Positions 9,198 through 16,573 of a stretch of DNA of 19,739 bases are shown in pieces (position 1 is the stretch's first letter; every line of letters begins with the position of its first letter). A model generated the notes under the pieces. The model searched no databases, was not told the DNA's origin, and was given only the letters and a program-made list of their open reading frames with translations. The stretch comes from an uncultured Collinsella sp. (GTDB lineage Bacteria; Actinomycetota; Coriobacteriia; Coriobacteriales; Coriobacteriaceae). The position numbers were made by a program, and so were the translations under genes. The stretch lies in contig CAKUFW010000032.1 in assembly GCA_934650975.1 (NCBI GenBank), positions 1 to 19,739 of the forward strand, read 5' to 3'.

Positions 9198-9773
9198 CTA
9201 CAGCGGCGCGGCGGCCGGGGTCAGTTGCTTGATGTAGGCCCACATGCGCTGCTTGGCGGCCTTATCGGTGAGCGCCGCCTCAAAACCGTCGAGTGCAAGC
9301 ACGCGACGGCCCTGCACACGGGCGACCAAGCCGGGTTTGAGCATAGCGGTATCGAAGTCGTCGATTGCCACGAGCATGTCGGCATAGGTCTCGCGCATGG
9401 TATCGGCCGCGCGATCGTCGAGCAGCAGCACGGCCTCGGGATCCAAGGCTTCGAGCGCCTCGCGGAACAGCTCGCACGGCAAGGCCTCGCCCACCGCGAC
9501 CGCCCCGTCGCCCACGCCGGCAACACTTGCCAACACGCAAAAATCCTCGGGCGCGTAGCCGATGGCACCGAGTGCCTTGCGCAGTGCGGCACCGTCCGGG
9601 CCGGCAGCCAGCTCGCCGCCCGCACGCTCAGCCTCATCCAAATCGCCTTTGACCAGCACAATCGGCGAGCACGCGTTGCCCGCGATGCGCACACCGCGAC
9701 CTGCAAGCGACGCAAACTCCTGCTCGGCCGCCTGGGCGATGGCTTCTTTTTTCTGGCTTTGTGACGTGGGCAT
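9198..9773 (-). CDS. Degenerate uracil-DNA-glycosylase-fold protein, probably non-catalytic
   Basis: A 191-residue protein. Its order of segments follows family 4/5 uracil-DNA glycosylases: a hydrophobic strand (IVLVKG), then E.aGG..aaGPdGa.LRkaLgaIGyapEDfcvLasV, then a segment ending LDPEAVLLLDDRAA, and a C-terminal KQRMWAYIKQL that resembles the last helix. The catalytic pieces are missing: the usual GE(A/G)PG is replaced by KGDLDEAE, there is no HPS motif, and the cluster-binding cysteines are absent. The match is by eye only, so the fold is an inference and the role unknown. The start is taken at MPTSQ because GGAG precedes it by 5 nt, and because a TATAAT box overlaps the upstream ATG at 9803, leaving that start outside the transcript. 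The gene is divergent from trxA. Confidence 0.6.
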   Translation of the reverse strand: MPTSQSQKKEAIAQAAEQEFASLAGRGVRIAGNACSPIVLVKGDLDEAERAGGELAAGPDGAALRKALGAIGYAPEDFCVLASVAGVGDGAVAVGEALPCELFREALEALDPEAVLLLDDRAADTMRETYADMLVAIDDFDTAMLKPGLVARVQGRRVLALDGFEAALTDKAAKQRMWAYIKQLTPAAAPL

Positions 9774-9801
9774 GCGCTCTCCAATCGTTTGCGTGCCCAC
9801 C

Positions 9802-9807
9802 ATTATA
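9802..9807 (-). promoter_or_regulatory. -10 box for the glycosylase-fold gene
   Basis: A perfect TATAAT on the minus strand, placing transcription start near 9795, just before the ribosome binding site of the gene starting at 9773. No good -35 hexamer is visible at 16-18 bp. Confidence 0.5.
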
Positions 9808-9909
9808 TAAAAGAGCCGCCCACGAGTGGTTGCTTTACGGGCCGCTGGGTATAAGCACGGTCGTACTGAGTTTTACGCGGCCGTGCCGCGTCACATTATG
9901 GAGGTCACC

Positions 9910-10230
9910 ATGGCTGACATTAAGCAGATTACCCCCGAGAACTTCGACGCCGTCGTCAACGATAGCCTGCCCGTACTGGTTGATTTTTGGGCCCCGTGGT
10001 GCGGTCCGTGCCGTTCGCTCTCGCCCATCGTCGACGAGGTCGCCAACGAGCTGGCCGGCAAGCTTGCCGTGGCCAAGTGCAACGTCGATGACAACCAGGA
10101 CCTGGCCATGAAGTTTGGCGTCATGAGCATCCCCACGCTGGTTGTCTTTAAGAACGGCGAGGAGGTCGACCGTTCGGTCGGCGCATTACCCAAGGCAAGG
10201 CTTCAGACGCTGCTGGAGAAACATCTGTAA
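9910..10230 (+). CDS. trxA: Thioredoxin
   Basis: A 106-residue cytosolic thioredoxin, normal length for the family. It reduces protein disulfides through the WCGPC active site (in FWAPWCGPC) and is recycled by thioredoxin reductase, which is not in this window. The cis-proline loop (SIPT) and the buried aspartate in the strand before the active site (VLVDFW) are present. The start at 9910 is chosen because GGAGGT precedes it by a few bases and MADIKQIT matches usual thioredoxin N-termini. An upstream in-frame ATG at 9826 would add 28 unrelated residues. The gene stands alone, divergent from the glycosylase-fold gene, and is followed by a strong terminator. A weak promoter ending in TATAAG at about 9849 may drive it. 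Confidence 0.97.
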   Translation: MADIKQITPENFDAVVNDSLPVLVDFWAPWCGPCRSLSPIVDEVANELAGKLAVAKCNVDDNQDLAMKFGVMSIPTLVVFKNGEEVDRSVGALPKARLQTLLEKHL

Positions 10231-10341
10231 TACGTTTGTTAATTGTCTGCCGTCCATGAGCGGTTTCGCACCGCTCGCCGGAGCGCCAAACGCAAGGCAT
10301 GCGACCACGGATAGTATGGTAGACACAAACAGCCCCCAGTG
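10231..10341 (+). other. Spacer after trxA with one hairpin
   Basis: No gene is visible. GAGCGGT (10258-10264) pairs with ACCGCTC (10270-10276) over a five-base loop, but no T tract follows. It may stabilise the trxA transcript end. Confidence 0.35.
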
Positions 10342-10380
10342 AACGGGTGCGGGTCAGACGGCCTCGCACCCGTTTTCTTA
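10342..10380 (+). terminator. Rho-independent terminator
   Basis: ACGGGTGCG (10343-10351) pairs with CGCACCCGT (10365-10373), followed by TTTCTTA. It lies about 112 bp after trxA and isolates it from the nikR pair. It could also end a short transcript starting within the spacer. Confidence 0.82.
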
Positions 10381-10406
10381 TGCGGCGGCGCCCAAGATGG
10401 GCGTAG

Positions 10407-10412
10407 TAGAAT
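10407..10412 (+). promoter_or_regulatory. Possible -10 box and operator for the small protein/nikR pair
   Basis: TAGAAT lies about 40 bp upstream of the small gene. Just upstream is an inverted repeat GCCC-aagat-GGGC, which would fall between the -35 and -10 elements and could be a regulator site. There is no good -35 and no GTATGA-type NikR box, so this is tentative. Confidence 0.35.
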
Positions 10413-10451
10413 CTGAACCACTGGATTGCCCCGTACAAAAGGAGATTTCCC

Positions 10452-10700
10452 ATGCATGACGTTGGAATGAACATGAGCCAGCTTGCCATGAGCGTCAAGC
10501 AGGTCGACGACACCATCGAGCTCGCTCACGAGTGGAGCCATCAGCTGCTGCATGCGACCGAGAATTTTGACATGGAGCGCATCGGCGCCAAGCTCGAGGC
10601 CGCTATGGCCGCGCTGCACGAAGCACACGATGCGCTCGAGGGCTACGAGGAGGCCATCGAGGCCGATCACAACTCCGTCGGCTCTGTGAAACTGGTGTAA
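10452..10700 (+). CDS. Small helical His-containing protein upstream of nikR
   Basis: An 82-residue protein I do not recognise. It is predicted by eye to be almost entirely alpha-helical, with a heptad-like pattern over about residues 10-70, and is acidic with several histidines (for example HEWSHQLLH and LHEAHDALEGYEE). It has no signal peptide or membrane segment. AAGGAGA precedes the ATG by 6 nt, a strong ribosome binding site. Its stop codon is one base before the GTG of nikR, so the two genes are almost certainly cotranscribed and translationally coupled. That linkage and the histidines suggest a nickel-related role such as binding or trafficking, but this is inference from context alone. 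No catalytic motif is visible. Confidence 0.8.
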   Translation: MHDVGMNMSQLAMSVKQVDDTIELAHEWSHQLLHATENFDMERIGAKLEAAMAALHEAHDALEGYEEAIEADHNSVGSVKLV

Positions 10701-10701
10701 C

Positions 10702-11196
10702 GTGGCCGAACACGAGCACGCGCACAGTCACGGCGCGGACGCCGAAGCGAGCTGTCGCTGCAGTGGCTCCAGCTCCGAGCTGGTCCGCTTTTCGGTTACC
10801 GCCCCCGACGACCTGCTGCGCCGTTTTGACGAGCAGATCGCGCGCCGCGGTGACGTGGCCAACCGCTCCGAGGCCGTGCGCGACCTGATTCGCGCCTCGA
10901 TCGCCAAGGAGCAGATGCGCACGCCCGACGAGCAGGTCATCGGTTCGCTCACCATGATCTATGACCACCATACCGGCGACCTGACGCGCCGTCTGGACGA
11001 GGTGCAGCACGACTATACCGACGAGATTGTCTCGACCATGCACGTGCATCTGGACCACCACAACTGTCTGGAGATTCTGGCACTCAAGGGTCGCGGCGAA
11101 CGCGTCTACGAGCTGGCAGACCGCTTGCTAGGCCTGCGCGGCGTTAAGCACGGTGAACTCACCTGCGCCGCCACCGGGCAAAGCCTGGGACTGTAG
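10702..11196 (+). CDS. nikR: NikR-type nickel-responsive transcriptional regulator
   Basis: A 164-residue ribbon-helix-helix regulator. The N-terminal DNA-binding part is about 27-70 (VRFSVTAPDDLLRRF then NRSEAVRDLIR). The C-terminal ACT-like metal domain keeps all four high-affinity nickel ligands with the same spacing as E. coli NikR H76, H87, H89 and C95: here H103, H114, H116 and C122 (HVHLDHHNC). NikR represses nickel uptake or nickel-enzyme genes when nickel is bound. It is about 30 residues longer than E. coli NikR because of an N-terminal tail containing HEHAHSH and CRC, which could bind metal. The start is GTG with a weak ribosome binding site, one base after the small upstream gene, so translation is probably coupled. 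The next genes are hydrogenase maturation genes, consistent with nickel control. Confidence 0.9.
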   Translation: MAEHEHAHSHGADAEASCRCSGSSSELVRFSVTAPDDLLRRFDEQIARRGDVANRSEAVRDLIRASIAKEQMRTPDEQVIGSLTMIYDHHTGDLTRRLDEVQHDYTDEIVSTMHVHLDHHNCLEILALKGRGERVYELADRLLGLRGVKHGELTCAATGQSLGL

Positions 11197-11219
11197 CGGG
11201 ATTTTCCGCAACGCACCTG

Positions 11220-11290
11220 CCAAAAAGGGACAGGTTTATTTTGGCAGGTTTAGAAGTTTTACCTACCAAAATAAACCTGTCCCTTTTTGG
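11220..11290. repeat. Perfect 25-bp inverted repeat (REP/MITE-like) between nikR and hypF
   Basis: The arms 11220-11244 and 11266-11290 are perfect reverse complements beginning CCAAAAAGGGACAGG, with a 21-base centre that adds AGGT/ACCT pairing. The composition is AT-richer than its surroundings. Similar GGGACAGGTTTATTTT motifs are, from memory, common in REP-like elements linked to Y1 (RAYT) transposases. No such transposase is in the window. The hairpin ends 24 bp before the hypF start and could affect read-through from nikR. Confidence 0.85.
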
Positions 11291-11314
11291 TCGGTTTTGA
11301 CGAGGGAGAGCCGC

Positions 11315-13993
11315 ATGCGGCATGTGCATATTCATGTGACGGGCATTGTGCAGGGCGTTGGCATGCGGCCGTTTGTGTATCGCGAAGCCATGGCGTACGG
11401 CATTTGCGGCTGGGTGCTCAACGCGGGCGATGGCGTGCATGTCGAGGCGCATGCTTCGGGCGCGGCCGTCGACGGCTTTGTCGCCGCGCTGTCGGAGCAC
11501 GCGCCTGACGCGGCACGGGTGGAGCGCGTCGAGGTTGCCGAGCTGGCGGCTGGTACTTGGGATGCCGCCGATGAACAGGGCTTTCGCATCGTAGCGTCGC
11601 AGGATCAGACCGCGCATACGACGCTCATCTCCCCCGATATCGCCACCTGTGACGACTGCCTGCGCGAGCTGTTCGACCCCGCCGACCGACGCTATCACTA
11701 CCCCTTTATCAACTGCACCAACTGCGGCCCGCGCTTTACCATCATCCGGTCGCTGCCTTATGACCGAGCGGCCACCTCGATGGACCGCTTTCCCATGTGC
11801 CCCGAGTGCGCCGCGGAGTATGGCGACCCACTTGACCGGCGCTTTCACGCGCAGCCTGATGCCTGTTTTGACTGCGGGCCGCATATTACGTGGCACGAGG
11901 CAGCGGACGGTATGGAGCTCGAAGGCTCGGGGGCGACGCCGGCTATCGGCAGCACGCGCGAAACCAGCGATGCCATTATCGAGCGCTGTGTCAAGCTGCT
12001 GGCAAGCGGCGGCGTTGTCGCCATCAAGGGACTGGGAGGATTCCATCTGGCATGCGACGCCGCCAACGAACAGGCGGTGACCGAGCTGCGTCGTCGCAAG
12101 CGCCGGAGCAATAAACCACTTGCCGTTATGGTGCGCGACCTTGGCGGCGCCGAGCGCCTGTGCCATGTCGATGATGCCGAGCGCGACTTGCTGGCCGGCA
12201 GCATCCGCCCCATCGTGCTGCTGCGTCGGCGTGGTGCTGGCGAGGGAGATTTCTCCGATGCTCTCGAACTCGCACCGTCCGTTGCGCACGATCTGCCCGA
12301 ACTCGGCGTCATGCTCCCCTATACCCCGCTTCAGCATTTACTGCTTGCAGCCGCCACGTCGCGCGGCATGCATGCGCTGGTCATGACCAGCGGAAACCTG
12401 AGCGAAGAGCCCATCGAGACCGATGACGTTCTTGCTTGGGAGCGCCTCGTTGCAGCTGGCATTGCCGACGCGCTGCTCGGCAATGACCGTGCGATCCTCT
12501 CGCGCTATGACGACTCCGTGGTGCGCGTAGTCGATGGAGCCGTTATGCCCGTACGCCGCGCTCGCGGATATGCGCCGCAGCCGTTGCCGCTGCCGACACT
12601 CGATGCCGTCGTGCCCTGTGCGCTCGCCTGCGGCCCGCAGCAAAAGGCAACGATCGCACTCACGCGCGAGGATGCGAACGGCGAAGCGGCCTGTTTTGTG
12701 TCGCAGCATATTGGCGATGTCGAAAACGGCGAGACCTTCGATGCCTGGAATGCAGCACGCACGCGTCTGGAAGACCTTTTTGACCTGGCGCCTGCCGCGC
12801 TGGCCTGCGACCTGCACCCCAGCTACCTATCGAGCCAGTGGGCCCGCGAGCAGGCGCGGGAGCGCAATCTGCCACTTATCGAAGTCCAGCACCATCATGC
12901 ACACATCGCGAGTGTGTTGGCCGAGGCCATCGCTGCGGGCCAGCTTGCGCCCGATGCACGTGTGCTTGGCATCGCTTTTGATGGCACGGGCGCCGGCACC
13001 GACGGAACCATTTGGGGCGGCGAGTTTCTTGTCGCCGGCCTTGCCGATTTTGAGCGCACCGCACACCTGCGTACCTGGGCGCTCCCCGGTGGCGCCGCAT
13101 CCGTGCGCGATGCCCGACGCAACGCCTTTGCCCTGCTGAGCGAGTTCGGTCTGCTCGAACACCCGGGCGCCGTGGGACTTTTGGGCCGTCTCGACGAGCA
13201 GATGCGCAACATCACGGCTACGATGATCGAGCGCAACATCAACAGCCCACGCACGAGCAGTATGGGCCGTCTGTTTGACGCCGCGGCGGCGATCTTGGGC
13301 ATCTGCGGCACTGCAACCTACGAGGGCGAACCCGCCATCGAACTCGAGGCCGCCGCTTGGCGCGCTCTTGACGACGAAAACAGCCATTTCACTGGCAATC
13401 AGGCGGGTGTATCCGCATCCGCTTCAATATCGCTGGACAGTTTGTTCAGATACGTATTAACTACAGACCCCCTATCCGACATTTTTGGCCCCATTTGGAC
13501 TAAAAAGAGCTCTCCAGACACCCCATTAGCGGCGAATATGTCTGCCGAACACCCCAAATCGACCCATTTGGGGTGTTTGCAGACGGCTTTTGCCACCCAG
13601 AGCCCATCACAAAAATACGTATCTGAACTAACTGTCCAGGCGGCCTCGGATAGCTCCCTCGTTTTGGACCAAAGACCATTTTTTGAGGCGCTTTTGGAGG
13701 GAATTGAGGCCGGCGCGCCGGCCGATAGGCTCGCGCTCGACTTCCACATCGCCATTGCGCACGCTACCGCCCGTATCGCGCGCGAGATCTGCACCCGTGA
13801 AAGCCTCGACACCGTCGCGCTCTCGGGCGGCGTGTTCATGAACCGACTTTTGCTTCAGCTCCTCACGCGCGAACTCAAAGACGCCGGTCTTGCTGTCTTG
13901 GTTCCCCATACCGCACCCGTCAACGACGGCTGCATCGCCTACGGCCAGGCCGCCATCGCTCGTGCTTGCCTCGCGCAGGCAGCACCGCACTAG
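11315..13993 (+). CDS. hypF: Carbamoyltransferase HypF, with an in-frame palindromic insertion
   Basis: HypF activates carbamoyl phosphate and transfers the carbamoyl group to the C-terminal Cys of HypE, the first step in making the cyanide ligands of [NiFe] hydrogenase. Domains seen: acylphosphatase (about 1-90, VQGVGMRPF), paired CxxC zinc fingers (C112/C115, C134/C137, about C162/C165 and a later pair), a YrdC-like domain (about 220-400, KRRSNKPLAVMV), and a Kae1-like domain (HHHAH near 526, FDGTGAGTDGTIWGG at about 555-570, LSGGVFMNRLL near 836). At 892 residues it is about 140 longer than typical HypF. Residues 707-775 are encoded by a 207-bp palindromic element inside a loop of the Kae1-like part; the frame stays open. 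The start is ATG 11315, preceded by GGGAG; upstream in-frame codons run through a palindrome and are rejected. Whether the protein still works cannot be judged from sequence. Confidence 0.95.
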   Translation: MRHVHIHVTGIVQGVGMRPFVYREAMAYGICGWVLNAGDGVHVEAHASGAAVDGFVAALSEHAPDAARVERVEVAELAAGTWDAADEQGFRIVASQDQTAHTTLISPDIATCDDCLRELFDPADRRYHYPFINCTNCGPRFTIIRSLPYDRAATSMDRFPMCPECAAEYGDPLDRRFHAQPDACFDCGPHITWHEAADGMELEGSGATPAIGSTRETSDAIIERCVKLLASGGVVAIKGLGGFHLACDAANEQAVTELRRRKRRSNKPLAVMVRDLGGAERLCHVDDAERDLLAGSIRPIVLLRRRGAGEGDFSDALELAPSVAHDLPELGVMLPYTPLQHLLLAAATSRGMHALVMTSGNLSEEPIETDDVLAWERLVAAGIADALLGNDRAILSRYDDSVVRVVDGAVMPVRRARGYAPQPLPLPTLDAVVPCALACGPQQKATIALTREDANGEAACFVSQHIGDVENGETFDAWNAARTRLEDLFDLAPAALACDLHPSYLSSQWAREQARERNLPLIEVQHHHAHIASVLAEAIAAGQLAPDARVLGIAFDGTGAGTDGTIWGGEFLVAGLADFERTAHLRTWALPGGAASVRDARRNAFALLSEFGLLEHPGAVGLLGRLDEQMRNITATMIERNINSPRTSSMGRLFDAAAAILGICGTATYEGEPAIELEAAAWRALDDENSHFTGNQAGVSASASISLDSLFRYVLTTDPLSDIFGPIWTKKSSPDTPLAANMSAEHPKSTHLGCLQTAFATQSPSQKYVSELTVQAASDSSLVLDQRPFFEALLEGIEAGAPADRLALDFHIAIAHATARIAREICTRESLDTVALSGGVFMNRLLLQLLTRELKDAGLAVLVPHTAPVNDGCIAYGQAAIARACLAQAAPH
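13433..13639. repeat. 207-bp palindromic element inserted in frame in hypF
   Basis: The terminal inverted repeats 13433-13458 and 13614-13639 match at 25 of 26 positions; both begin CTGGACAGTT and end in TACGTATT. Inside, 13540-13584 forms a second hairpin (GTCTGC plus a 12-bp perfect stem with a six-base loop). The element is exactly 69 codons, begins on a hypF codon boundary and has no stop in that frame. It is visibly less GC-rich than hypF and uses rare codons such as TTA, CTA and AGA. No clear target-site duplication is seen. Confidence 0.85.
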
Positions 13994-14039
13994 GCGGTCC
14001 CGCCGGCCCGCACGCCGCCGTCTCACAGGTGTAACGCGT

Positions 14040-14068
14040 TTGCCCACAACCCCCGCGAGCGCTACCAT
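14040..14068 (+). promoter_or_regulatory. Candidate promoter of hypCDE
   Basis: TTGCCC (14040-14045) and TACCAT (14063-14068) are separated by exactly 17 bp, each matching four of six consensus bases. The start point would be near 14075, about 50 bp before hypC. A small inverted repeat, CCATC-aaac-GATGG, overlaps the -10 region and could bind a regulator. Confidence 0.5.
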
Positions 14069-14124
14069 CAAACGATGGATTACTCCGCGCCTATCCAGCG
14101 CAAAGCGTATAAAAGGGGAACAAT

Positions 14125-14385
14125 ATGTGCCTTGCCGTTCCCGGTAAAGTGGTCAAACGCGACGACGACCTTAAGGCGACCGTCGACATGATGGGCATCG
14201 AGCGCCCCGTTTCGCTGCGCCTCGTACCGACGGCGCAGGTAGGCGACTATATTCTCGTGCATGCCGGCTTTGGCATCCAGATTGTCGACGAGCAGGAAGC
14301 TCAAGAGACGCTCGAGCTCGTCAACGCCATGACCGAGCTGGTCGAAGAGGACCAGCTGGCCACCAACCCGGCCGAGGCATACTAG
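14125..14385 (+). CDS. hypC: Hydrogenase maturation chaperone HypC
   Basis: An 86-residue HypC/HybG/HupF-family chaperone, normal size. It binds HypD while the Fe(CN)2CO unit is assembled and then delivers it to the hydrogenase large-subunit precursor. The N-terminus MCLAVPGKV contains the essential Cys2, exposed after Met removal, and the conserved DYILVHAGF segment is present. The start is fixed by the family N-terminus and by AGGGGAAC just upstream. Its stop overlaps the hypD start by one base, so the pair is translationally coupled. A candidate promoter lies about 50 bp upstream, separating it from hypF. Confidence 0.97.
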   Translation: MCLAVPGKVVKRDDDLKATVDMMGIERPVSLRLVPTAQVGDYILVHAGFGIQIVDEQEAQETLELVNAMTELVEEDQLATNPAEAY

Positions 14386-15497
14386 TGGCGGCGGCGCAGC
14401 CGGTTCGCTCCGGTATCGACTTTTCGGCATTTCGCGACCCCAAGCTGGCACGCGAGCTCATCGACCGCATTCACGAGCTTGTCGGCGACCGCAGCATCAA
14501 CCTTATGGAAGTCTGCGGCACGCATACCGTGAGCATCGGCCGCTATGGCTTTCGTTCCATTATGCCGGCGGGGCTCAAGTTGCTGAGCGGCCCGGGCTGC
14601 CCCGTCTGCGTCACCGCCAACCGCGATATCGACCATGCAATCGCACTTTCCAACATGGACGGCGCCATCATCACCACCTTTGGCGACATGATGCGCGTGC
14701 CCGGATCGTCCACCTCGCTTGCCGCGCAAAAGGCGGCGGGGCGCGACATTCGCATCGTCTACTCGCCGCTCGACGCGCTCGACATTGCCGAGCAAAACCC
14801 CGACCGCCCGGTCATCTTTATGGGCGTCGGCTTTGAGACCACGACGCCCACCATCGCCGCCGCCATCCTAGAAGCCGACGCGCGCGGGCTCCAGAACTTC
14901 TCGGTCTATTGCGCCCACAAGACCACGCCGCCGGCACTGCGCGCGATTGCCAACGACCCCGAGACCACTATCGACGGCTTTATCCTGCCAGGCCACGTCG
15001 CCACCATCACGGGCTTGGCACCCTTTGGCTTTTTGGTCGATGAGTTTAAGACCCCGGGCGTGGTCACGGGATTTGAGCCGGTCGATATCTTGCAGGGCAT
15101 TTGTATGCTGGTCCAGATGGTTGTTGAGGGCAGGCCCGCGATTGACAACGCCTACCGTCGCGGCGTCAATGCAGACGGCAATCCCGTGGCGCGCCAGCTG
15201 GTCGAGCAGGTGTTTGAGCCGTGCGACACCACGTGGCGCGGACTGGGACCGATCGCCCGCTCGGGTCTTTCCATCCGACCCGAATTCGCGCGCTTTGATG
15301 CGCGCGCCCGCTTTGACGTGCCCGTTGAGCCGACGGTCGAGCCGCGCGGGTGCCGCTGCGGCGACGTGCTCCGCGGGGCCATTGCACCGAGCGACTGCCC
15401 GTTGTTCGGCCACGCCTGCACGCCCGAGCATCCCGTCGGCCCGTGCATGGTGAGCTCGGAGGGCAGCTGCGCGGCGTACTACCGTTACCATGGCTAG
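14385..15497 (+). CDS. hypD: Hydrogenase Fe-centre assembly scaffold HypD
   Basis: A 370-residue HypD, close to the 373 of E. coli. With HypC it holds the iron on which the two cyanides and CO are assembled; it carries a [4Fe-4S] cluster. Conserved motifs seen are MEVCGTHT (C44), GPGCPVC (C72, C75), and a C-terminal Cys-rich part (GCRCGDVL, then CPLFGHAC, then GPCMVSSEGSCAAYYRY) that provides cluster ligands. The start is GTG overlapping the hypC stop (TAGTG). A later ATG would remove the conserved N-terminal part. hypE follows after 29 bp, forming one operon. Confidence 0.97.
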   Translation: MAAAQPVRSGIDFSAFRDPKLARELIDRIHELVGDRSINLMEVCGTHTVSIGRYGFRSIMPAGLKLLSGPGCPVCVTANRDIDHAIALSNMDGAIITTFGDMMRVPGSSTSLAAQKAAGRDIRIVYSPLDALDIAEQNPDRPVIFMGVGFETTTPTIAAAILEADARGLQNFSVYCAHKTTPPALRAIANDPETTIDGFILPGHVATITGLAPFGFLVDEFKTPGVVTGFEPVDILQGICMLVQMVVEGRPAIDNAYRRGVNADGNPVARQLVEQVFEPCDTTWRGLGPIARSGLSIRPEFARFDARARFDVPVEPTVEPRGCRCGDVLRGAIAPSDCPLFGHACTPEHPVGPCMVSSEGSCAAYYRYHG

Positions 15498-15526
15498 CCC
15501 GAACATCCTCGATTGGAGTTTTCGAT

Positions 15527-16561
15527 ATGTCCCATACCGCCACCGATAGCACTGTCCTGCTGGGCCACGGCTCCGGCGGCCAGATGATGAAGCGCATTAT
15601 CGACGAGGTCTTTCTGGATGCCTTTGGGTCGCCCGAGCTGCTCGAGGGCAATGATGCCGGTGTTGCCGCCCTACCCGCGAGCGGGCGCATCGCCATGTCG
15701 ACCGACAGCTTTGTGGTGACGCCGCAGTTCTTCCCCGGCGGCAACATCGGCAGGCTCGCCGTATGCGGAACCGTCAACGACGTCGCGACCTCGGGCGCCA
15801 ACGTCCGCTATCTTTCGTGCGGCTTCATCCTCGAAGAGGGCTACCCCATGGACAAGCTGCGCCAGATTGTGCAGACCATGGCCGAGACGGCGCGCGAGGC
15901 AGGCGTGGCGATTATCACCGGCGACACCAAAGTGGTCGAGCGTGGCGGGGCCGACGGCGTCTACATCAATACCGCGGGCGTGGGCGAGGTGCCCGCGGGC
16001 GTGGCGCTCAGCGGCTCAACCTGCCAGCCCGGCGATGTCATCCTGGTATCGGGCACGCTGGGCGACCACGGCATCGCCATCATGAGCCAGCGCGAGGGCC
16101 TGGCGTTTTCGAGCGCCATCGAAAGCGACGCCGCACCGCTCAACCACCTGATTGCCGACGTGCTCGCCGCCGCCCCCGACACCCGCTGCTTCCGCGACCC
16201 CACGCGCGGTGGCCTGGCGTCCACACTCAACGAGTTTGCCCAGGCCAGCGATGTTGCCATGGAAGTTGACGAGGATGCCGTGCCCGTGCGCCCCGACGTG
16301 CGGGCCGCCTGCGAGATGCTCGGCTACGACGTGTTGCAGGTTGCCAACGAGGGCAAGATGGTCGCCGTGGTGCCGGCTGAGCAGGCCGATGCCGCGCTGG
16401 CGGCCATGCGCGCCGCACGCTACGGCGAGAATGCCGCCATCATCGGTCGCGTGTTGCCGCTTGCCGAAGGCGCTCGACCCGCCGTGCGCGTGCGCACCGG
16501 CTGGGGCTCGACCCGCATCCTCGACATGCTCGTGGGCGAGCAACTGCCGAGAATTTGCTAG
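15527..16561 (+). CDS. hypE: Hydrogenase maturation protein HypE (carbamoyl dehydratase)
   Basis: A 344-residue HypE of the PurM/SelD-like ATPase superfamily. It accepts the carbamoyl group from HypF on its C-terminal cysteine and dehydrates it with ATP to a thiocyanate that donates cyanide to HypCD. The protein ends exactly in the family motif PRIC, so C344 is the acceptor. The N-terminal GHGSGG, the ATP/metal motif ITGDTKVV and RDPTRGGLA are all present. The start at 15527 has GGAG upstream and matches the family N-terminus; the longer open frame reads through hypD in another frame. It closes the hypCDE operon. hypA and hypB, for nickel insertion, are not seen nearby. Confidence 0.97.
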   Translation: MSHTATDSTVLLGHGSGGQMMKRIIDEVFLDAFGSPELLEGNDAGVAALPASGRIAMSTDSFVVTPQFFPGGNIGRLAVCGTVNDVATSGANVRYLSCGFILEEGYPMDKLRQIVQTMAETAREAGVAIITGDTKVVERGGADGVYINTAGVGEVPAGVALSGSTCQPGDVILVSGTLGDHGIAIMSQREGLAFSSAIESDAAPLNHLIADVLAAAPDTRCFRDPTRGGLASTLNEFAQASDVAMEVDEDAVPVRPDVRAACEMLGYDVLQVANEGKMVAVVPAEQADAALAAMRAARYGENAAIIGRVLPLAEGARPAVRVRTGWGSTRILDMLVGEQLPRIC

Positions 16562-16573
16562 CGGCAAAGGCGG

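Noticed and set aside
10702..11196. A NikR box (GTATGA...TCATAC) near nikR or the hyp genes
   Set aside because: No matching pair of half-sites was found by reading the intergenic regions; if autoregulated, this NikR probably uses another sequence.
11153..11314. Longer HypF starting inside nikR
   Set aside because: The extra 54 residues read through the nikR end and the intergenic palindrome, and HypF proteins begin at the acylphosphatase domain, which matches ATG 11315.
11159..12337. Minus-strand open frame opposite nikR/hypF
   Set aside because: It overlaps well-supported hypF coding sequence and shows no domain; antisense open frames are expected at this GC content.
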